From contig CBDEUL010000007.1 in the NCBI GenBank assembly GCA_965243265.1, positions 32,832 to 96,831 on the forward strand: a DNA stretch of 64,000 bases. The letters run 5' to 3'. Shown piece by piece: positions 35,226-43,762 of this stretch. Below the pieces are notes generated by a model. That model searched no databases and was not told where the DNA came from. It saw only the letters and a list, made by a program, of their open reading frames with translations. Every line of letters starts with the position of its first letter. The stretch's first letter is position 1. This stretch comes from Flavicella sp965243265 (lineage in GTDB: Bacteria > Bacteroidota > Bacteroidia > Flavobacteriales > Flavobacteriaceae). The position numbers and the translations under genes were made by a program.

Positions 35226-35753
35226 CTAGATCGTGAAATCTCCTTTTTCTTTGTACTCACTTTCATTGTATCTCTTAACACACTCTAAGTAAGTTTCTTT
35301 TGCTTCTTTAGCATCACCCCATCCACCTGTAGTAACTTCTTTCTTTTCTAAGTCTTTATATACTTCAAAGAAATGCTCAATCTCTTTTAATCTATGTGGA
35401 TTTAAGTCAGAAATATCTTTCTTAGTATTCCAGAATGGATCTGAAACAGGCACACAAATAATTTTTTCATCTGGTCCTTTTTCATCTGACATATGGAACA
35501 CTCCAATTGGTCTAACTTCCATTACCACCATTGGGTATGTAGGCTGGTGTCCTAAAACTAATACATCTAAAGGATCGTTATCTAAAGCTAACGTTTTTGG
35601 TATAAATCCGTAATCTCCAGGGTACATCATTGAAGAAAACAACATTCTATCAAAACGTATTTTCCCTAAATCAAAATCATACTCATATTTATTTCTACTT
35701 CCTTTTGGAATCTCTATTAATACATCAAATGTATTTACTGTTTCTGAACTCAT
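35226..35753 (-). CDS. ppa: Inorganic pyrophosphatase
   Basis: A 175-residue family I soluble pyrophosphatase. Signatures: IEIPKGSRNKYEYD, MMYPGDYGFIPKTLALDNDPLDVLVLG (with the conserved DxDPxD-type acidic cluster) and the C-terminal KEIEHFFEVYKDLE-type helix with KKEVTTGGWGD. It hydrolyses PPi to drive biosynthesis. A TATTTTTG promoter is at 35785-35792. Confidence 0.97.
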   Translation of the reverse strand: MSSETVNTFDVLIEIPKGSRNKYEYDFDLGKIRFDRMLFSSMMYPGDYGFIPKTLALDNDPLDVLVLGHQPTYPMVVMEVRPIGVFHMSDEKGPDEKIICVPVSDPFWNTKKDISDLNPHRLKEIEHFFEVYKDLEKKEVTTGGWGDAKEAKETYLECVKRYNESEYKEKGDFTI

Positions 35754-35784
35754 TGGTTTGTTATTTAATTACTATAAACTCGGG

Positions 35785-35792
35785 CAAAAATA
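35785..35792 (-). promoter_or_regulatory. TAnnTTTG promoter of ppa
   Basis: The minus strand reads TATTTTTG, 31 nt before the ATG. Confidence 0.5.
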
Positions 35793-35860
35793 GTAAATTT
35801 TAATGTATTGAAAACACAATACATCTAAAATAAACGACATTAACGACTCTTTAATACAAA

Positions 35861-35899
35861 AAATCCTGTGAAGCAAACTCCACAGGATCTATTTTTTAT
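35861..35899 (-). terminator. Terminator of pdhB
   Basis: ATCCTGTG / CACAGGAT with a 10-nt loop; the minus strand continues into a T-run. Confidence 0.8.
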
Positions 35900-35948
35900 A
35901 CTTTAAATCACCTAATTTATTTTAGGCTTTATTTAAAACCAAGTACTA

Positions 35949-36929
35949 TTACTTCACGTACAATACTTCTTTTACTTCTTTAATTACATCTGTATAATCT
36001 GGCAACCACTCTTTTAACAACACTGGTGAAAATGGTGCTGGTGTATCTGCTGTATTAATACGTTTAACAGGAGCATCCAAATAGTTAAATGCTTTTTCCT
36101 GCACTTGATATGTAATTTCTGTAGAAACACTTCCAAATGGCCAAGCTTCTTCTAAGATTACCAATCTGTTTGTTTTCTTTACTGATTCAATAACAGTATC
36201 AATATCCAACGGACGCACTGTTCTTAAATCTATAATTTCAATTGAAATTCCTTCTTTTTCTAAGATTTCAGCAGCTTTGTAAGCCTCTTTGATAATCTTT
36301 CCAAAAGAAACAACTGTTACGTCTGTTCCTTTTCTTTTAATATCAGCTACTCCTAAAGGAATGATATATTCACCTTCTGGAACCTCACCTTTATCTCCAT
36401 ACATTTGCTCTGACTCCATAAAAATAACAGGATCGTTATCTCTAATCGAAGCTTTTAACAACCCTTTAGCGTCATATGGATTCGAAGGAACCACTACTTT
36501 TAATCCTGGAGTATTTGCAAACCAGTTTTCAAAAGCTTGTGAGTGTGTAGCCCCTAACTGACCTGCTGATGCAGTTGGTCCTCTAAATACAATTGGACAA
36601 GGAAACTGCCCTCCCGACATTTGACGGATCTTTGCTGCGTTATTTATAATTTGATCAATACCAACCAAAGCAAAGTTAAAAGTCATATACTCTACAATTG
36701 GTCTGTTACCTGTCATTGTAGAACCTACTGCAATTCCACCAAAACCTAACTCAGCAATAGGCGCATCAATCACACGCTTTTCACCAAATTCATCTAACAT
36801 TCCTTTAGAAGCTTTATAAGCTCCATTATACTCTGCAACCTCTTCACCAATCAAGTATACGCTTTCATCTAAACGCATTTCTTCACTCATGGCTTCACAT
36901 ATTGCTTCTCTAAATTGTATTGTTTTCAT
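35949..36929 (-). CDS. pdhB: Pyruvate dehydrogenase E1 component, beta subunit
   Basis: A 326-residue transketolase-type beta subunit. Evidence: FREAICEAMSEEMRLDESV at the N-terminus, GEEVAEYNGAYKASKGML (E of the TPP site), RGPTASAGQLGATHSQAFENW and the C-terminal RINTADTPAPFSP. It pairs with an alpha subunit to decarboxylate pyruvate. No pdhA or E2 gene is adjacent, so the complex is encoded at scattered loci. A TATTTTTG promoter is at 36952-36959. Confidence 0.95.
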   Translation of the reverse strand: MKTIQFREAICEAMSEEMRLDESVYLIGEEVAEYNGAYKASKGMLDEFGEKRVIDAPIAELGFGGIAVGSTMTGNRPIVEYMTFNFALVGIDQIINNAAKIRQMSGGQFPCPIVFRGPTASAGQLGATHSQAFENWFANTPGLKVVVPSNPYDAKGLLKASIRDNDPVIFMESEQMYGDKGEVPEGEYIIPLGVADIKRKGTDVTVVSFGKIIKEAYKAAEILEKEGISIEIIDLRTVRPLDIDTVIESVKKTNRLVILEEAWPFGSVSTEITYQVQEKAFNYLDAPVKRINTADTPAPFSPVLLKEWLPDYTDVIKEVKEVLYVK

Positions 36930-36951
36930 TGTATTTTCTTTAATGGGAGTA

Positions 36952-36959
36952 CAAAAATA
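36952..36959 (-). promoter_or_regulatory. TAnnTTTG promoter of pdhB
   Basis: The minus strand reads TATTTTTG 22 nt before the ATG. Confidence 0.5.
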
Positions 36960-37207
36960 AGGATTTTGCTTACATTATTCTCACTTAATTCTAAAAAATC
37001 ACAGATTAAACGTAAAATTTATTTTCTCAATCACATCTCTTTTTTTAGGAGGGCGCCCCTTTATCATTAACCTAATAAAAAGCGCCACTTTTTCTACTCC
37101 CTATTATCTAAAAAAGTTATATTTTTAGTAGACATTTAAATGAAGTTTTTTATAAAAAACAGTAACTTCGCCTTTCAAATTTTTAACGATAAAAAAGTCT
37201 TTTAATT

Positions 37208-37954
37208 ATGAAAATACTCGTTTGTATAAGTCATGTACCTGATACGACTTCAAAAATAAATTTCACAGAAAACAATGCCAGTTTTGACACTAATGGCGTA
37301 CAATATGTTATAAACCCTTATGATGAATTTGCTTTAACACGTGCTATGTGGTTTAAAGAAAAACAAGGAGCTTCTGTAACTGTGGTTAATGTAGGGGAAG
37401 CTTCTACAGAACCTTCTTTAAGAAAAGCCTTAGCCATTGGTGCTGATGATGCTATTAGAGTAAATACAACACCGATTGACGGTTTTTATACAGCCAAACA
37501 ATTAGCAGAAGTTGTAAAAAACGGAGCATATGATTTGGTCCTTACAGGTAGAGAATCTATTGATTACAATGGAGCTATGGTTCCTGGAATTTTAGCTACA
37601 CTTGTTGAATACAACTTTATCAATGCTTGTGTAGGACTTGAAGTAGAGGGAACGACTGCTACAGCCGACAAAGAAATTGATGGTGGTACCGAAACATTAA
37701 GCACTCAATTACCATTAGTAGTTGCATGTCAAAAAGGAATTGTAGAAGAAAAAGACCTTAAAATTCCTAATATGCGTGGAATTATGATGGCTCGTAAAAA
37801 ACCATTATCTGTTGTTGAATCAATTGACTTTGAAACTACAACACAGGTAAACAGTTTTGAAAAACCAGCTGAAAAATCTGCCTGTAAACTAGTTGATGCA
37901 TCTGACCTCGATGGATTAATCGACTTACTACACAACGAAGCCAAAGTAATCTAA
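37208..37954 (+). CDS. etfB: Electron transfer flavoprotein, beta subunit
   Basis: A 248-residue ETF beta subunit that binds AMP and, with EtfA, carries electrons from acyl-CoA dehydrogenases. It starts MKILVCISHVPDTTSKI; the conserved signature region is IPNMRGIMMARKKPL. Upstream is a TAACTTCG box at 37163-37170. The gap to etfA is 74 nt and the two are surely one transcript, ending at the hairpin 39015-39068. Confidence 0.96.
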   Translation: MKILVCISHVPDTTSKINFTENNASFDTNGVQYVINPYDEFALTRAMWFKEKQGASVTVVNVGEASTEPSLRKALAIGADDAIRVNTTPIDGFYTAKQLAEVVKNGAYDLVLTGRESIDYNGAMVPGILATLVEYNFINACVGLEVEGTTATADKEIDGGTETLSTQLPLVVACQKGIVEEKDLKIPNMRGIMMARKKPLSVVESIDFETTTQVNSFEKPAEKSACKLVDASDLDGLIDLLHNEAKVI

Positions 37955-38028
37955 AAATATTTTATGCAAACTTGTAGTTCTCAAACAGGGGCTACCCAGT
38001 TTAGCATTCACAATTAAAAACATATATT

Positions 38029-38991
38029 ATGTCTGTATTAGTTTTTGCCGAATCATCGGAAGGAAAATTTAAAAAAATTGCTTTAGAAGCAGTTTCTTAC
38101 GGAAAAAAAATAGCGGATCAATTAGGTACTCAATTGGTCGCCTTAACAATAAACGCAAATAATGCATCTGAGTTAGCTACTTACGGAACTGAAAAAATAA
38201 TCAAAGTATCTAACAATTCATTAGATGCCTTCAATGCTCAAATAATTGCGAATATTGTAAAACAAGCTGCCGAAAAAGAAAGTGCAGAAGTAGTTGTTAT
38301 TGATTCTAGTTCTAACGGGTTATACTTAGCTCCTATTTTAGCTGCGAATCTAAATGCTGGATATGCTTCAAATGTTATTGACACTCCATCAAGTACAACT
38401 CCTTTTATTGTAAAAAGAAAAGCTTTTTCAAACAAAGCATACAACAACACACAAATAAACACACCTGTTAAAATTATAGGGTTGTCTAAAAATTCTTTTG
38501 GAGTTTTTGAAAATAAAACGGACGCTTCGGAAGAAGACTTTTCTCCTGAAATAATAGCTTCTGGAGTTACTTCTACTTCTATAAACAGAGCTTCTGGAAA
38601 AGTTTCTATTGCTGATGCCGATATTGTTGTATCTGGAGGTAGAGGATTAAAAGGACCTGAAAATTTTAATTTAATTGAAGAGTTAGCAGATGTTTTAGGA
38701 GGGGCTACAGCTTGTTCTAAACCTGTTTCTGATTTAGGATGGAGACCTCATGGAGAACATGTTGGACAAACAGGAAAACCTGTTGCCTCTAACCTATACA
38801 TTGCTATTGGTATTTCTGGTGCTATTCAACACCTGGCTGGAGTCAATGCCTCTAAAGTAAAAGTCGTTATCAATACAGACCCTGAAGCTCCTTTCTTTAA
38901 AGCTGCAGATTATGGTATTGTAGGAGATGCTTTTGAAGTGGTTCCTCAACTAATTGAAAAGTTAAAAGAGTTTAAAGCTTCAAATTCATAA
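38029..38991 (+). CDS. etfA: Electron transfer flavoprotein, alpha subunit
   Basis: A 320-residue ETF alpha subunit. The C-terminal FAD-binding half is unmistakable: VVSGGRGLKGPENFNLIEEL, GATACSKPVSDLGW, EHVGQTGKPVASNLYIAIG and SGAIQHLAG. It holds the FAD of the heterodimer. It follows etfB and is ended by a long hairpin. Confidence 0.96.
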   Translation: MSVLVFAESSEGKFKKIALEAVSYGKKIADQLGTQLVALTINANNASELATYGTEKIIKVSNNSLDAFNAQIIANIVKQAAEKESAEVVVIDSSSNGLYLAPILAANLNAGYASNVIDTPSSTTPFIVKRKAFSNKAYNNTQINTPVKIIGLSKNSFGVFENKTDASEEDFSPEIIASGVTSTSINRASGKVSIADADIVVSGGRGLKGPENFNLIEELADVLGGATACSKPVSDLGWRPHGEHVGQTGKPVASNLYIAIGISGAIQHLAGVNASKVKVVINTDPEAPFFKAADYGIVGDAFEVVPQLIEKLKEFKASNS

Positions 38992-39014
38992 TTTTTATTA
39001 ACTTGAAGCTTGGA

Positions 39015-39068
39015 ATAGAGTCTCTTTAATTAGGATTGTTATATCCTGAATAATTAAAGAGACTCTAT
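39015..39068 (+). terminator. Long hairpin after etfBA
   Basis: An 18-bp perfect stem (39015-39032 with 39051-39068) encloses an inner GGAT/ATCC stem. The following sequence is T-rich but not a clean T-run. Confidence 0.65.
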
Positions 39069-39095
39069 ATTTATTTACAGAAACAGCAAAAAAAT

Positions 39096-39707
39096 ATGAG
39101 TTTAGTACAACTAGACATAAAAGGAATATCATACAGTCAAACTCAAAGTGGTGCATATGCATTGGTTTTAAATGAAGTGAATGGAAACAGAACACTTCCT
39201 ATTATAATTGGAGCATTTGAAGCACAATCAATCGCTATTTCTTTAGAAAAAGAAATCAAACCACCAAGGCCCCTAACACATGACCTTTTTAAAACTTTTG
39301 CTGATAGATTTCAAATTGGAGTAAAAAAAATCATTATTCATAAATTATTAGATGGTGTATTTTTTTCAAGTCTTATTTGCGAACGAGATGGTATGGAAGA
39401 AGTAATTGACACAAGAACGTCTGATGCCATTGCTTTAGCTACTAGATTTAACGCTCCTATTTATACTTATGAAACGATATTAGACAAAGCAGGTATTTAC
39501 TTAAAACTAGAGGAAGAAGAAACTACGGAGGTTAATGATGATGAATTTGCTATAGAATCATTACTACAAGAAACTCCAAAAACAGATAATTCTAATCCTT
39601 TAAGCACTCTTAGCCTTGAAGAGCTTAATGAAAAATTAGCACTTGCAGTTGAGCAAGAAGATTATGAACTTGCTGCTAATATTCGTGATGAAATTAGCAA
39701 ACGCTAA
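39096..39707 (+). CDS. Bifunctional nuclease (DUF151) with C-terminal UVR motif
   Basis: A 203-residue protein. Residues about 1-135 are a BFN/DUF151 domain (LPIIIGAFEAQSIAISLE; RTSDAIALATRFNAPIYTYE), the family with reported DNase/RNase activity. The last 35 residues form a UVR motif (LSLEELNEKLALAVEQEDYE, then AANIRDEI), the helical hairpin by which UvrB and UvrC interact. The domain pair is common in Bacteroidota and suggests a nucleic-acid or protein-partner role, perhaps in repair; this is inference. It lies 104 nt after etfA, past the hairpin. Confidence 0.9.
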   Translation: MSLVQLDIKGISYSQTQSGAYALVLNEVNGNRTLPIIIGAFEAQSIAISLEKEIKPPRPLTHDLFKTFADRFQIGVKKIIIHKLLDGVFFSSLICERDGMEEVIDTRTSDAIALATRFNAPIYTYETILDKAGIYLKLEEEETTEVNDDEFAIESLLQETPKTDNSNPLSTLSLEELNEKLALAVEQEDYELAANIRDEISKR

Positions 39708-39783
39708 TACCAAATATATTTTATTGTGCTTTTAAAGGTCTATTCATATCTTACAGCAATAAATGCAGCATAACTTATTTTAT

Positions 39784-39791
39784 TATTTTTG
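39784..39791 (+). promoter_or_regulatory. TAnnTTTG promoter of thyA
   Basis: TATTTTTG lies 54 nt before the thyA ATG. Confidence 0.5.
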
Positions 39792-39845
39792 TGCTACTTA
39801 GCCTCTTTTTATAGAGAAAACACAACTTAAGAAACTTCAATACAT

Positions 39846-40670
39846 ATGAAACAATATTTAGATTTAGTAAAACACGTAAAAGAACAAGGTGTTTTCAAGG
39901 GAGATCGTACAGGAACAGGAACTAAAAGTGTTTTTGGGTACCAGATGAGATTTGATTTATCGGAAGGGTTCCCTATGGTAACTACAAAAAAACTACATCT
40001 TAAATCTATTATTCATGAATTATTATGGTTTCTAAAAGGTGAAACTAATATTGAGTACCTCAAAGAAAATAAGGTAAAAATATGGGATGCTTGGGCTGAT
40101 GAGAATGGTAATTTAGGTCCAGTATATGGTCATCAATGGAGAAATTGGAACAGTGAAGAAATTGATCAAATTTCAGAATTGATTGAAACCCTAAAAACCA
40201 ATCCTAACAGTAGAAGAATGTTAGTATCTGCATGGAATCCTAGCGTATTACCTGATACTTCTGTTTCTTTTGCCGAAAATGTAGCGAATAATAAAGCTGC
40301 ACTCCCTCCTTGTCATGCCTTTTTCCAATTTTATGTTGCAGACGGAAAACTATCTTGTCAACTATACCAACGTAGTGCAGATATATTTCTAGGAGTCCCT
40401 TTTAACATAGCCTCTTATGCTTTATTAACCATGATGATAGCACAAGTTGTAGGTTTAGAAGCAGGTGATTTTATACACACCTTTGGAGATGCACACATTT
40501 ACACCAACCATTTTGATCAAATAGAAGAGCAGTTATCTAGAGACACTAGACCTTTGCCAACCATGAAAATAAACCCAAATGTGACTTCTATTTTTGATTT
40601 TACATACGATGATTTCACATTAGAAGGGTACAACCCACACCCAACCATTAAAGGAGCTGTGTCTGTGTAA
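39846..40670 (+). CDS. thyA: Thymidylate synthase
   Basis: A 274-residue ThyA that methylates dUMP to dTMP with methylene-tetrahydrofolate. The catalytic cysteine is in ALPPCHAFFQFYV; the folate/dUMP site includes CQLYQRSADIFLGVPFN and DAHIYTNH. It works with dihydrofolate reductase, encoded 231 nt downstream. A TAnnTTTG box lies at 39784-39791. Confidence 0.98.
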   Translation: MKQYLDLVKHVKEQGVFKGDRTGTGTKSVFGYQMRFDLSEGFPMVTTKKLHLKSIIHELLWFLKGETNIEYLKENKVKIWDAWADENGNLGPVYGHQWRNWNSEEIDQISELIETLKTNPNSRRMLVSAWNPSVLPDTSVSFAENVANNKAALPPCHAFFQFYVADGKLSCQLYQRSADIFLGVPFNIASYALLTMMIAQVVGLEAGDFIHTFGDAHIYTNHFDQIEEQLSRDTRPLPTMKINPNVTSIFDFTYDDFTLEGYNPHPTIKGAVSV

Positions 40671-40692
40671 AGAATTTTAATTTTCAAATGCT

Positions 40693-40833
40693 ATGAAAAA
40701 GATTACAACACTATTGATACTCCTATTTACCACCATCAATTACTCACAAACAAAAGAAATTATTCAAACAATAAAGTTACTTCCTCTCCTTTCGAATTAC
40801 CCCCCTTTCAAAAAGGAAAACCTATTTCTATAA
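40693..40833 (+). CDS. Short peptide with signal sequence, possible gene remnant
   Basis: A 46-codon ORF in the thyA-folA gap. It begins MKKITTLLILLFTTINYSQ, an ideal Bacteroidota signal peptide ending at a YSQ cleavage site, but only 27 further residues follow. This looks like the stub of a secreted protein whose body has been lost, or a very small secreted peptide. The remaining sequence to 40901 holds no other ORF. Confidence 0.35.
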   Translation: MKKITTLLILLFTTINYSQTKEIIQTIKLLPLLSNYPPFKKENLFL

Positions 40834-40901
40834 AACACACATTTCCTATCTTTTTTAGAACACAATAAAATTATGCTTCTGCCTATTTATATATAAAAAT
40901 T

Positions 40902-41384
40902 ATGATTACAATAATAGCTGCCATTGCCAACAACAATGCTTTAGGAAAAGACAACGATTTAATTTGGCATTTACCTGCCGACTTAATACGATTTAGAAAA
41001 ACCACTACAGGTCACCATATCATTATGGGAAGAAACACCTATGAATCTATAGGGAAACCTTTACCCAATAGAACAACAGTAATTATTACTAGAAATAAAA
41101 ATTATAAAGCGGAAGGCTGCATTGTTGTAAATTCTATTAAAGAAGCTTTAAACATTGCTAAAAATGATGAGAGTCCTTTTATTATTGGAGGAGCTCAAAT
41201 ATATAAAGAAGCTATAGAGTTGGTTGATAAGCTAGATATTACAGAGGTACATCATAAATTTGATGCTGATGTTTTTTTTCCTGAAATAGATAAAGAAAAA
41301 TGGCTAGAAACCTCTAGACAACGTTTTTCAAAAGACGAGAAAAACATTTACGAATACAGTTTTGTACAATACGTTAAAAAGTAA
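40902..41384 (+). CDS. folA: Dihydrofolate reductase
   Basis: A 160-residue DHFR that reduces dihydrofolate using NADPH, recycling the folate oxidised by ThyA. Signatures: IAAIANNNALGKDNDLIWHL at the start, HIIMGRNTYESIGKPLP and FIIGGAQIYKEAI. The Trp-His-Leu-Pro-Ala-Asp segment supplies the catalytic acidic residue. Size is standard. Confidence 0.97.
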   Translation: MITIIAAIANNNALGKDNDLIWHLPADLIRFRKTTTGHHIIMGRNTYESIGKPLPNRTTVIITRNKNYKAEGCIVVNSIKEALNIAKNDESPFIIGGAQIYKEAIELVDKLDITEVHHKFDADVFFPEIDKEKWLETSRQRFSKDEKNIYEYSFVQYVKK

Positions 41385-41406
41385 TTTGTTTTATTTAAGT
41401 AACAAA

Positions 41407-42336
41407 TTAAGAATTCAATAAACTTTGAAACTTCTTTTCTTTATTATAAAATAGTACCTGTGCCTTCTCTAAAGTAATTTCTCTAAATCGAATATTGTCT
41501 CCTGCTTTTTGTTGTGCTAAATAAGGTATATCAGCAGTTATTACATTCGCTATTCTAGGGTAGCCCCCTGTAGTTTGTGCCTCAGACATCAGCAGAATAG
41601 GTTGTCCATTTTTTGGAACCTGAATAGTACCTTTTAAAACCGCTGATGAAAGAATTTCTAAATTGTTTTTAATTTTCAACTTATTCCCTTCCATTCTATA
41701 TCCCATCCTATTACTACTGGATGATATTTTATATGAAGTATGAAAAAAAGAAGCTAATTCTTCTTCTTCAAAAAAGTCATATTCTGGTCCCCTTACAACT
41801 CTTACTGTTAATGCAGCTGTATAAGTATGTATTAATTCTTCTGGAACCTCTTTCTCTTCAATCTGTTTTTCTACTGGTTCTTCAAAAAACAAACAATCTC
41901 CTTTTTTTAACCTTCTTCCTTTAACTCCTCCCACGAAAGCTAATTCATAAGTCGACGAACTATTCAAAAACCTTGAAGTTTTCATTAACCTTGAGAACGA
42001 TACATATGTTCTACAGCCCGATATTATTCTTCCAAACTTTAAAATTCCTCCTTTGGGTACAAAAACTGTTCTATTCATTGATACAGAAATTCCATTCAAA
42101 GTAACTTCTATAACTCCTCCAGTAATTCCCACATACATAGTTTCTTTAAAAAGTAGTTCAACTCCTGTAATTGACATTTCTAAAACAGGATTCTCTTTAG
42201 TGCCAACCAACCAGTTTGCCAAACGAAAAGCATCCAAATCCATAGCTCCAGAAACAGGCATTCCATACCTTTGGTAACCATACCTACCACTATCTTGTAC
42301 TGTAGTATATAAACCTGGGTGAACAACTTCTACCAT
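41407..42336 (-). CDS. pxpC: 5-oxoprolinase subunit C (KipA-like)
   Basis: A 309-residue biotin-dependent carboxylase-like domain protein. Features: VEVVHPGLYTTVQDSGRYGY at the N-terminus and LMSEAQTTGGYPRIANVI near the C-terminus. With PxpA and PxpB it forms the ATP-dependent 5-oxoprolinase that opens pyroglutamate to glutamate. Its start overlaps the pxpB stop by 7 nt. Last gene of the sppA-pxpABC run. Confidence 0.94.
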   Translation of the reverse strand: MVEVVHPGLYTTVQDSGRYGYQRYGMPVSGAMDLDAFRLANWLVGTKENPVLEMSITGVELLFKETMYVGITGGVIEVTLNGISVSMNRTVFVPKGGILKFGRIISGCRTYVSFSRLMKTSRFLNSSSTYELAFVGGVKGRRLKKGDCLFFEEPVEKQIEEKEVPEELIHTYTAALTVRVVRGPEYDFFEEEELASFFHTSYKISSSSNRMGYRMEGNKLKIKNNLEILSSAVLKGTIQVPKNGQPILLMSEAQTTGGYPRIANVITADIPYLAQQKAGDNIRFREITLEKAQVLFYNKEKKFQSLLNS

Positions 42337-43001
42337 AATTTCATTTTAGTATAATCTTCCAACGAAATTTCATAAAAAGAAACCAAATCTCCTTGCTTTA
42401 CTAAAAAGGGGGCTTTTCTGTTTTTATCAAAAACCTGCAGAGGCGTTCTTCCTATTATCTGCCATCCTCCAGGACTATCTACAGAATAAACTCCTGTTTG
42501 ATTTCCTGCAAGTCCTACAGCTCCTTTGTTTATTTTTATTCTTGGGTTTTCTTTACGTCTACAATGCAAACGTTTATCTAAACCTCCCAAATAAAAGAAA
42601 CCTGGAGTAAAACCTAACATATATACTAAATACTTTGGTTTTGTATGAATTTGAATAATTTCTTCCTGAGTTAAACCTGTTTGTTCAGAAACTTCATCCA
42701 AATCAACTCCTAATGAATTATGATAACAAACTGGTATTTGAATTTCATTTTCTCCTTGTTTTGAAATATCTATGAACTCCATTGATTTTAGCTTCAAAAC
42801 CAACTCGTCAAAAGTAGTTTTAAATAAATCATATACAACCGTAATAGTTGTATACGCTGGTATTATATCTGTTACCTCTAAAAAATTATACGAATCCAAT
42901 GTTTTTACAAAACGTACTATGTTTTGATGTATTTCTCGTGACACAACATCTCCAAATGTCATCAATACCGCATTATCTCCAAAAGGTGTATAAACAACCA
43001 T
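42330..43001 (-). CDS. pxpB: 5-oxoprolinase subunit B (KipI-like)
   Basis: A 223-residue KipI/PxpB protein. Characteristic segments are FGDNAVLMTFG at the N-terminus, YLVYMLGFTPGFFYLGGLD and NQTGVYSVDSPGGWQIIGRT. It lies 2 nt after pxpA and overlaps pxpC, showing tight co-expression. Confidence 0.94.
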   Translation of the reverse strand: MVVYTPFGDNAVLMTFGDVVSREIHQNIVRFVKTLDSYNFLEVTDIIPAYTTITVVYDLFKTTFDELVLKLKSMEFIDISKQGENEIQIPVCYHNSLGVDLDEVSEQTGLTQEEIIQIHTKPKYLVYMLGFTPGFFYLGGLDKRLHCRRKENPRIKINKGAVGLAGNQTGVYSVDSPGGWQIIGRTPLQVFDKNRKAPFLVKQGDLVSFYEISLEDYTKMKLW

Positions 43002-43003
43002 CT

Positions 43004-43756
43004 TTAAAAAGAGCGTACTTTAATATGATTCTCTTTTAAGCTAAAACGCAAAGCTTTTACCAAATCTACAGCCGTCTCGGTATCTCCGTGTACACAAATA
43101 CTCTGAGGTTTCAATGCTATTTCTACTCCTGAATTTGATATTATTTTATTTGTTTTCACCATTGACAAACATTGTTTTACAGCCTCTCTCTCATCTTCAA
43201 TTACTGCATTTTTATACTTTCTTGAAAGCAACAAACCTTCATCTGTATATCTTCTGTCTGCAAAAGCTTCTTTTACAAAAAGAATTTTAAAATAATTTGC
43301 TGCTTTTTCCATTTCAGAATTCGCCATACCTACTAATGCAACACCTTTTCCAAAACTGGCTATTACTTTTACTATTTCAAAAGCTAATTGAAAATCAATT
43401 GCTGCTGCATTGTATAATGCCCCATGAGGTTTTACGTGCTTAAAAATCCCTCCACTATTTTCTGTCATAGATTTCACAGCTCCAATCTGATAATTCAAAC
43501 AAGCTTTTAACTCTTCTGAAGAAAGCTTCATATACTTTCTGCCAAAATTTTCTAAATCAGGAAACGAAGGGTGTGCCCCTATTTGAACATTATGTTCTAA
43601 TGCTAAAGAAATTGTTTTTTGAATTGTCAGTGGATCTCCCCCATGAAAACCACAAGCTATGTTACATGAAGTTATTAAAGGCAATAATTCTAAATCATTC
43701 CCTATTTTTTTATCATAATAACTTTCTCCTACATCGCTATTTAAATCTATTCTCAT
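43004..43756 (-). CDS. pxpA: 5-oxoprolinase subunit A (LamB/YcsF family)
   Basis: A 250-residue LamB/YcsF protein, the PxpA subunit. It begins RIDLNSDVGESY and contains SCNIACGFHGGDP, VQIGAHPSFPDLENFGR and VKPHGALYN, the conserved metal- and substrate-site segments. It lies 6 nt downstream of sppA. Confidence 0.95.
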   Translation of the reverse strand: MRIDLNSDVGESYYDKKIGNDLELLPLITSCNIACGFHGGDPLTIQKTISLALEHNVQIGAHPSFPDLENFGRKYMKLSSEELKACLNYQIGAVKSMTENSGGIFKHVKPHGALYNAAAIDFQLAFEIVKVIASFGKGVALVGMANSEMEKAANYFKILFVKEAFADRRYTDEGLLLSRKYKNAVIEDEREAVKQCLSMVKTNKIISNSGVEIALKPQSICVHGDTETAVDLVKALRFSLKENHIKVRSF

Positions 43757-43762
43757 TTGCTA

